Shown piece after piece: positions 57,592 through 64,000 of a stretch of 64,000 nucleotides of DNA. The stretch's first letter is position 1, and the number at the start of each line of letters is the position of its first letter. The stretch is from NCBI RefSeq assembly GCF_905404315.1, contig NC_066292.1, positions 2,294,001-2,358,000 of the forward strand, given 5' to 3'. Source of the stretch: Leptidea sinapis (Eukaryota > Arthropoda > Insecta > Lepidoptera > Pieridae). The notes under the pieces were generated by a model. It had not been told where the DNA came from, did not search any database, and worked only from the letters and a program-made list of their open reading frames with translations. The position numbers and the translations under genes were made by a program.

Positions 57592-58370
57592 ATTTATTAA
57601 AAGGCAGGCAAAAGGCATAAAAGGCATTATATATTTTCTCAAAATTGATTCCTTTAGAATTCTTTTTGATGTCATTTCTTATACTACTAGATACTACTAC
57701 CGCTTCGGAAACAAATGGCGCTCTGAGAGAGAAGAAGCGGCGCAAGAAACTCTCCCAGCATTCTTTTTTGCGCTCTTTTCAATAAAAATATACAATATTG
57801 TACAGTCATTTCTATCGCTATAAAATAATCACAATCTAGTCCCAGGCTGTCCGATCATTTAGATATTCAGCAGTGAAGTAATAGGATTTAAAACAGAGCC
57901 ATTTTTTTATAAAACATTTAAATTTATTTATAGATTATGCCTGAACTGCCTGATTATGCCTGGCTGGGACTTTATTATAGAAGTGTATACATTTACCCTT
58001 AAATCTATTATGTATCTTATGAAGCCTACTAGAATTAGTTACAATTATAATAATGAAAATCACTATTAAGAGCAAAAAGGTGACGATTTTTGCTGATAAC
58101 CAAGCTGATATATAGCACGAACAGCTCTCTTTTGCAGAGCAAACACTATATCAATGTCAGCAGCATGACCCCATAGTAATATACCGTACGTCATGATGCT
58201 GTGAAAATAACTGAAGTACACTAATCTAGCGGTCGCAACATTCGTGTACTCTCTAATCTTTCTAACTGCATATGCCGCAGAGCTGAGTCTATCTGCTAGA
58301 TGGGCAATATGTGGACCCCACTGAAGCTTTTTATCTAACGTGATACCCAAGAAGACCGTAGTTATTTTTT
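57592..58370 (-). mobile_element. Jockey-like LINE, longer minus copy
   Basis: Minus strand: an RT thumb frame at 58066-58370 reads MGITLDKKLQWGPHIAHLAD, VRKIREYTNVATARLVYF, SIMTYGILLWGHAADIDIVF and ALQKRAVRAIYQLG. After a deletion or frameshift come RLHKIHNRFKGKCIHFYN and FIKKWLCFKSYYFTAEYL. The 3' UTR and AAAAGGCATAAAAGGCAT tail lie at the left end. It lacks the RT core and endonuclease. Confidence 0.82.
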
Positions 58371-58502
58371 ATGTAAAACATCACAAAATTCACAGAACTT
58401 AAATAAGGTTATAATAATACTAATTTGTAGAACTTACTTCTAATAACGTAATTACAATATTTATAATAAGACATGATATTTGTGCGTGTGTGGTTTGGTG
58501 AG

Positions 58503-58519
58503 AGTGCGTGCGTGCGTGC

Positions 58520-58564
<45 letters not shown>

Positions 58565-58592
58565 TGTGTGTGTGTGTGTGTGTTTGTTTGTG
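58503..58592. repeat. (GTGC)n then (GT)n microsatellite
   Basis: A GTGC/CGTG run followed by about 30 GT units with one A interruption and a GTTT end. Confidence 0.95.
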
Positions 58593-58955
58593 AATTACTC
58601 TAAATTTAACCTTCCTTTAGATTTTTGTGAACACTCCTTTTAAAGCAGCCTTTACTGTTATTAAAAAGTTCAGTACTGTTGAATAATAGAATTATCCCTA
58701 TAAAGTTACTTCCTATCTGCAAATTATAGAAGAGTAAACAGAACATCTTCAATTTAACCGAGTAATAGAGTTTTTTTGTACCAACAAAGAGGTTTTATGT
58801 AGCTGAAATGCATTTACCTTTTTTATAATAAATAACTGTCCGTAATTTATATGACAAAAAAATATTATTATCAAATTATTTATATTTCACAGTAATTTTT
58901 ACTAAAATATGCATTTTATAAAAAAAAAATATAATTTTAAAGTAGACTGTATGGC
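58593..58955. other. No gene recognised
   Basis: AT-rich, nothing recognised. Confidence 0.4.
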
Positions 58956-58991
58956 TTTTACGTACCAGTGATTCATCACTGGTACGTAAAA
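58956..58991. repeat. Perfect 16-bp inverted repeat, 4-base loop
   Basis: TTTTACGTACCAGTGA, loop TTCA, then its exact reverse complement. It lies just upstream of a LINE 3' end (59015). Confidence 0.88.
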
Positions 58992-59014
58992 TCACCTTGC
59001 ATTTGGCGAGTGTG

Positions 59015-59155
59015 TTGTAATAAAAAAGGCCAGCTGAGTTTCTCGCGCCCTTTCTTCTCAGGTCTGAGGGATGCTATTTCGAATACGTCTTTGAGGTTCA
59101 ATAAATGGTTTATATCCTATTTGGAATAAATTAAATTTAAATGCATGAAAAGTAT
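59015..59155 (+). mobile_element. LINE 3' UTR and tail
   Basis: AAAAGGCCAGCTGAGTTTCT, CGCGCCCTTTCTTCTCAG and an AAATTAAATTTAAATGC end match the inverted 20400-20520 block. Confidence 0.6.
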
Positions 59156-59269
59156 TTTAGTGTATTTCATCTACGTAAGTGAATTAGATAAGATAGACTT
59201 GTGTTCATACAGTAAGTGATATAAAGTTATTAATTTGTCGTCCATAATCAACCCCAATATCAGCTCGAT

Positions 59270-59545
59270 CCATTTGAGCGCGTGCAACGCAGAGCAGCTC
59301 GAATTGTCGGGGACCCAGTGCTATGTGCACGGCTGGATCACTTGGCGTGCGCCTTGGGCTTTGCGTGGAGACGTCGCTTCATTGTGTGTCTTTACCGCAT
59401 CTATCACGGGGAGTGTTCCGAAGAGTTATTTCACCTGATTCCTGCTGTCGAATTCTACCTTCGCACGACACCCCACAAATTTCCGGGACGATACGACATG
59501 GCTACCTTTGAAAAAAAGCGCGTACACCTTCCTTAAAGGCTGGCA
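59270..59545 (+). mobile_element. L-family LINE, internally deleted copy
   Basis: Reads QRRAARIVGDPVLCARLDHL, YRIYHGECSEELFHLIPAVE and RTTPHKF, then jumps directly to PGRYDMATFEKKR. About 40 codons present in the 23755 copy are missing between HK and GRYD. A second 3' end follows immediately. Confidence 0.82.
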
Positions 59546-59805
59546 ACGCTAATGTGATTCCTCTGGTGTTGCAAGAGATTGTGTTTCTTCCACGAACTAC
59601 AAAGCTGTGGAAAGATATTCCTTGTTCGGTGTTTTGCAGACGATACGACATGGGTAGCTTCAAAAAAAGCGTTACACCTTCATTAAAGGCCGGCAACGCT
59701 CCTGTGATTCCTCTGGTGTTGCAAGAGAATGTAGGCGGCGGTGACTTAACACCAGGTGAAGCGTACTCTCGAATGTCCTCTATTTCCATAAGAAAAAACC
59801 AAACC
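59546..59805 (+). mobile_element. L-family LINE 3' end, abutting copy
   Basis: After GGTGTTGCAAGAGATTGTG the text restarts upstream in the element (FLPRTTKLWKDIPCSVFCRR, YDMGSFKKSVTPSLKAGNA), then CACCAGGTGAAGCG and a TCCATAAGAAAAAACC tail. The repeat order indicates a partial tandem duplication or recombination between copies. Confidence 0.75.
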
Positions 59806-60303
59806 AAACAGTATTAAAGTAGTTATATATAAACGTCCTTTAGATTCACTAAAGCTCACTGAAGTGTTAAGTATTCTACGGTGCTTTAGTCCTTTGATCT
59901 TTATCTCTGCCTGTGTCAGATAATATCATATACTCGCTTTGTTTCAATTATCTATCTACACCCATGCTTTATATCCTCTATTAAAGATTCTGAAACAGTT
60001 AGCTTATTGCAACATTAAAACACCCAAAGTCCTAATAACCATTACATCATCCAAACGAGTGCTGTAATGTTGTACTGAATTTCATAACAAGACTCCTTTG
60101 TTTTATTTTTTTCGAGCGCTAAGAGTTTCAACAGATAGCCACATTCTTATTGCTCGATGCGTGGTATCTGTATGAATTTCAAAAAGAGAACATTTTCGTT
60201 TTCGTGCATTCCACACTACCAGAACGTCGCGTGCTGTAAAAAAGTAGGTTATTCGAATCCCCGCCATTTTTCTTCGATATTTTTATTGTTTTGTTTACAA
60301 AAA
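59806..60303. other. No gene recognised
   Basis: No family recognised in this stretch. Confidence 0.4.
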
Positions 60304-60399
60304 ATGAGCGATTCAAGTTTTGACAGCACACCGCCAGATATTTTAAACGCTGCAATGTCAATTACTACTAAAATAAATAATTATTTCATTAATAGTTAG
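60304..60399 (+). pseudogene. Possible transposon ORF start
   Basis: Reads MSDSSFDSTPPDILNAAMSI then TTKINNYFINS and stop. It resembles the acidic-Ser N-terminus, PP-[ED]-IL-x-AA, of tyrosine-recombinase-type transposon proteins I recall from insects, but is only 31 codons and could be coincidence. Confidence 0.25.
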
Positions 60400-61084
60400 T
60401 TTATAAGTATATAATCAGTAATGTGTAATATTAGGTAACTACTAGGATTGGCTGTTTAAATGTTAGCACTAAGCTGTTTCAGTATCTTTTAGAGGATTCA
60501 TATTATTGGTGTAGATAAAGTCTTGTATGCACTCGGCTTCGCCTCTTGTGAGTGTTTTAATAACTAATTATCAACAGTTGCACAAATAAAACTATTATAT
60601 TATGTTATAAGCATGTAATTATTAAAGGCTCAGCTTCAGATGATTTTCAATAAAATCATATCACACTATTTTTAATAATATATTAATCACACAAAAACAC
60701 TATTTCAACAATGCACAGTATACACACATTAAATTTTTCACAAAATCTATTCAATTTCACTTATTAGATAAACACAGCATTATTTTTAGCTACACTACAG
60801 ATATATAAGTATTTTGGTGACGCGAACTCACTAGATTTCATTCATCCAAAAATTATCTATTAAATTATATTTATTTTTTAAATTAATTATTAGACGCGAA
60901 TCCATAAGATTTTCCCCTACCAAAAAGTGCCCAACCGGCTAAGGAAGTTTTCACTTCAAAAAGAATTAATATCTATACGATTGTGATTTAGTGACCAGTG
61001 AGCATTCAAAATCTCACGGTTGCTCGCCTCAGTTGAACTGACTTGTTGAGTGTATTATTTAGTTTGCGAATATAAAGGTATTAC
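60400..61084. other. No gene recognised
   Basis: AT-rich, nothing recognised. Confidence 0.4.
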
Positions 61085-61457
61085 TAGCTGACCCAGCAAA
61101 CGTTGTATTGCCATATAAAGTAATAAATAAAAAAATCCATTGCCATCTTGCAACCCTATTGCGGATCTGTGGATGTAACAGAATAATATAAAAACCGCTA
61201 TAGAAAAATAGGTGAAAATTTGAAGTTGTATGTATTTTTTAAAGTTGTATCATAAAAAAATAAAAACAAATAATTTATCTAAAAAATAAAAAATAAATTT
61301 AGGGGTGGACTAACCTTAACAATTAGGGGGATGAAAAATAGATGTTGTCCGATTCTCAGACCTACCCAATATGCACACAAATTTCATGATAATCGGTCAA
61401 GCCGTCTCCGAGGAGTTTAATTACAAACACCGTGACACGAGAATTTTATATATTAGA
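61085..61457 (-). mobile_element. Helitron, subfamily H-III
   Basis: Inverted: minus strand begins TCTAATATATAAAATTCTCG and TGTCACGGTGTTTGTAATTA and ends ACGTTTGCTGGGTCAGCTAG. Plus-strand flanks are A (61084) and T (61458). Related at the 3' end only to H-I and H-II. No open frame. Confidence 0.82.
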
Positions 61458-61626
61458 TGAGTGTACGGTGCTCAAAGGTCGATGAGAAAATTAATAGAGT
61501 AATCTTCTATAACTCGATCAGTTTAACCCAAGGCAGAGCGAGATAAATAGGTTATGCCTTGTTATAAGCTATCATGCTTGTGCAGTGAGAAACGGAATCA
61601 GCTACGTCATCCACACTATATCTATC

Positions 61627-62324
61627 TTAATATATATAATTTACGTGTCACGTTGTTTGTCCGCGATGGACTCCTAAACTAATGAACGGATTTTAATGGG
61701 GATTACTCCATGGAGTGCAGTTTGGTCCAACTTGAGAGATAGGATTGTTTTTATTTTGATTTGGGACTCATATTTATTTTTATTTCCAACTAGCTGGCCC
61801 GATAGACGTTGTTCTGTATATAATAAATAAAATAATGTTTTTATATGAAATAATATATCATAACATCAAAATACACTTCATAAAATATGCACCCTGCTGT
61901 CGTAATGAAATTGTTTCACAGCAGAAGGGTCAAACCGTGCGTCAATAAATTCTCTCATAGAAATTATGTTATTATGACACATCAAAGGAAAAACAAATTT
62001 GTTGTTTTTATTTAATTTAGCAGCATTTTCCTATTTATTCACTTCCGCAAATAATTCAAGACCAAAATCAGCCAAATCGGTCCAGCCGTTCTCGAGTTTT
62101 GTCGAGCGAGACTAACGAACAGCAATTGATTTTTATGTATATAGATATTTGTTTTATATGAACATATTTTGTATGAGAGAATTTTTTGACGCACGGTTTG
62201 ACAGTTCTGCTGTGATTTTTCATTTTAACAACAGCGAGCATATTTTAGGAATATTATTGACGAATTCATAAAAAACAGTTTAATTATTTATTAAGTACAG
62301 AACAACGTCTGTCGGATCAGCTAG
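61627..62324 (+). mobile_element. Helitron H-I, interrupted by H-II
   Basis: Begins TCTTAATATATATAATTTAC after A and ends GTCGGATCAGCTAG before T. The sequence is broken at 61789/62146 by an inverted H-II copy. Outside the break it matches 63197-63546 and 29675-30087. Confidence 0.82.
61790..62145 (-). mobile_element. Helitron H-II nested in H-I
   Basis: Plus strand CTAGCTGGCCCGATAGACGT to ATAGA. Flanks are A (61789) and T (62146). Joining the flanks restores TTTCCAATATTTG, the text of the uninterrupted copies. Confidence 0.85.
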
Positions 62325-63196
62325 TTTAATAAATAAAAGAAAATTGTGTTAGTTACACCATTTATAACAACAGAAAGGCTGAAAATCGACCAAGAAGTAA
62401 ACTATAGTGCTCTAATCTCCAAGCAGAATAACTATTAAGAATCGAATAAAATGAGGAATTATTTTATTTTAAAATTATGAACAACAATATTTTGTTGTTC
62501 GTCTCATGCTTAAAGGCATTACTCCCGTATTGGAAAAATAAAAGAAACATAAAAATTTCAACATAAGGAGAAGTGATTTCTGATCATTCAGATTTTCAAT
62601 TAATGTGACATTACCACTTCAGCAATTGCTTCTGCATCTCCAACTAAGAAGTGCGGATTATTTGCTATAATTCAGAAGACCATTCTTACAGATTCCATGG
62701 AAAGTACCCATCGAATAACTGTGAAACTTTAATAGATATGTTAAAAGAAATTTTATATGGTAAACGTGTCAGTTCAGAATCCCAGTGGTAAGATCAATGA
62801 GGAGATGCTTACAGGCTTTGCTTTCGTTCGAAGACATATGTAGTATGCAACTGGTGACTCAAGAAAGGAATGCTAATAGCAGATGGTGGACCAGTATAAC
62901 GAATGTACAAATGGAAGATGCACCTTAATAAAGGTGATTTATGATAGAAATGGTGAGTTATTTTTCTTAGTTACGCTCGGTGAGATATATGGAATATATT
63001 CCTCATGTTTTCATTCTATTAAATTTTAGCACTTGTCTTGTCTTTTGTCTAAAATCTGGAATTTCTAAATCATTCACATAATTTGGATAAGCTACAGATA
63101 GATACATTGCAAAAAGGATGCCAAACAGCTCATTCAAACCTTCAAATGACTCAAAATCAAAATCAGTCATTCCAGAATCAACCGCTGCCGACTAAA
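62325..63196. other. No gene recognised
   Basis: AT-rich. 62570-62960 contains several long non-repetitive stretches but no known domain. Confidence 0.4.
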
Positions 63197-63546
63197 TCTT
63201 AATATATATAAATCTCGTGTCACAATGTTTGTCCTCAATGGACTCCTAAACTAATGAACGGATTTCAATGGGGATTACTTCATGGAGTGCAGTTTAGTCC
63301 AACTTAAGAGATAGGATAGTTTTTATTTCGATTTGGGACCCATAATTATTTTTATTTCCAATATTTGTTTTGTTTGGACATATTTTCTGTGAGAGTATTT
63401 TTGACGCGCGGTTTAACAGTTGTGAAACAATTTCATTATAACAACAAGGAGCATATTATTATGTTACAATGAAAAATTATTGACAAATTCATCAAAAACG
63501 GTATTTTATTTATTATGTACAGAACAACGTCTGTCTGGTCAGCTAG
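63197..63546 (+). mobile_element. Helitron H-I, uninterrupted copy
   Basis: TCTTAATATATATAAATCTC to CTGTCTGGTCAGCTAG with A and T flanks (63196, 63547). 350 bp. Serves as the reference for the nested insertion at 61790. Confidence 0.83.
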
Positions 63547-63884
63547 TAATCATATAATACTGAGTGTGGTTCTAAATAGAGATACGACAGCTAACGACAT
63601 ACAAACTAAAGAGATACATCCACCGAAGATTTCTCCAAACTATTCCGGCCATTAGGTAATAGCCCTGTTTTTCAAGCCAATCAACGTATTAATGGTACAT
63701 CTACCGAATTTTCGTAATTAAAAGCAGATTTTGCAAATAGATTCCTGAACATGATTGAGTGAAATAGCAATTCTTGTGGCAAAGCACGCAGATCTTGATC
63801 ACTTAAGCTTCGTACCTTAAAATCAAATCTTTGGTTCAATACTTTCCTTCTTTATTGATTGTCTTATAAATGAGACACAACAAT
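63547..63884. other. No gene recognised
   Basis: AT-rich, nothing recognised. Confidence 0.4.
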
Positions 63885-64000
63885 AAAGCCAATTTAGCTT
63901 CGAAAAAGCTGGGCGTCATAAATAGAGCACGGCAATACTTCAAGTAGGTCCATATTTTAGCGCTCTACAAAGCACAGAACCGGCCACATATTGAGTATTG
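63885..64000 (+). mobile_element. L-family LINE RT fragment, cut by window end
   Basis: Reads NLASKKLGVINRARQYFK, a stop, then ALYKAQNRPHIEY, matching the start of the 23755 copy. It continues beyond the window. Confidence 0.78.

Noticed and set aside
1..64000. CRISPR array, operon or phage-like system
   Set aside because: Repeats are dispersed transposons, not regular spacers, and the sequence is an intron-rich animal locus.

Overview
The window looks like part of a lepidopteran (moth or butterfly) nuclear genome. It is AT-rich, has no bacterial-type gene packing and no long open frame, and is full of insect transposon families: tRNA-derived SINEs, Jockey/CR1-like and RTE-like LINE 3' ends, AT-inserting Helitrons with CTAG ends, and TIR elements. 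The species cannot be named from this.

The only host gene I can support is a plus-strand homologue of unc-13 (Munc13, synaptic-vesicle priming). Four exons, at 22008-22037, 24750-24852, 45458-45572 and 46679-46805, have canonical AG/GT borders and compatible phases (1, 0 and 1 at the exon ends). Joined, they encode about 124 residues of the N-terminal C2A domain, including a 30-bp microexon. The third intron is about 20.6 kb and is enlarged by transposons. The first coding exon and everything after C2A were not found here, so 1-22007 is upstream intron or flank and 46806-64000 is probably a further intron.

Layout. 1-22 kb: SINEs, an RTE endonuclease fragment joined to a LINE RT tail, an RNase-H-bearing LINE remnant, and a P-element-like MITE carrying a THAP start codon region. 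22-25 kb: the first two exons plus several LINE tails. 25-45 kb, the large intron: a Harbinger-like MITE, mariner-type MITEs (one keeping a transposase C-terminus), a 396-bp TIR element with TAA duplications, a long TIR element near 32 kb, Helitrons, five of the seven tRNA-SINE A pieces or copies (three here), and two more THAP-type elements. 45-47 kb: the last two exons, then a LINE-derived 228-bp tandem duplication. 48-64 kb: LINE 3' ends (one pair inverted), S-element copies, and a cluster of Helitrons including one inserted inside another at an A/T junction.

The most informative structure is in the mobile elements. A recurring 300-bp A-tailed sequence (called S-element here, about 13 full or partial copies) has strong internal hairpins and a 3' tail like that of the commonest LINE, suggesting it is that LINE's non-autonomous partner. 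Several insertions can be read exactly because an uninterrupted copy of the target repeat is also in the window. I found no tRNA or rRNA gene, CRISPR array or bacterial-type operon, and no convincing new host system.
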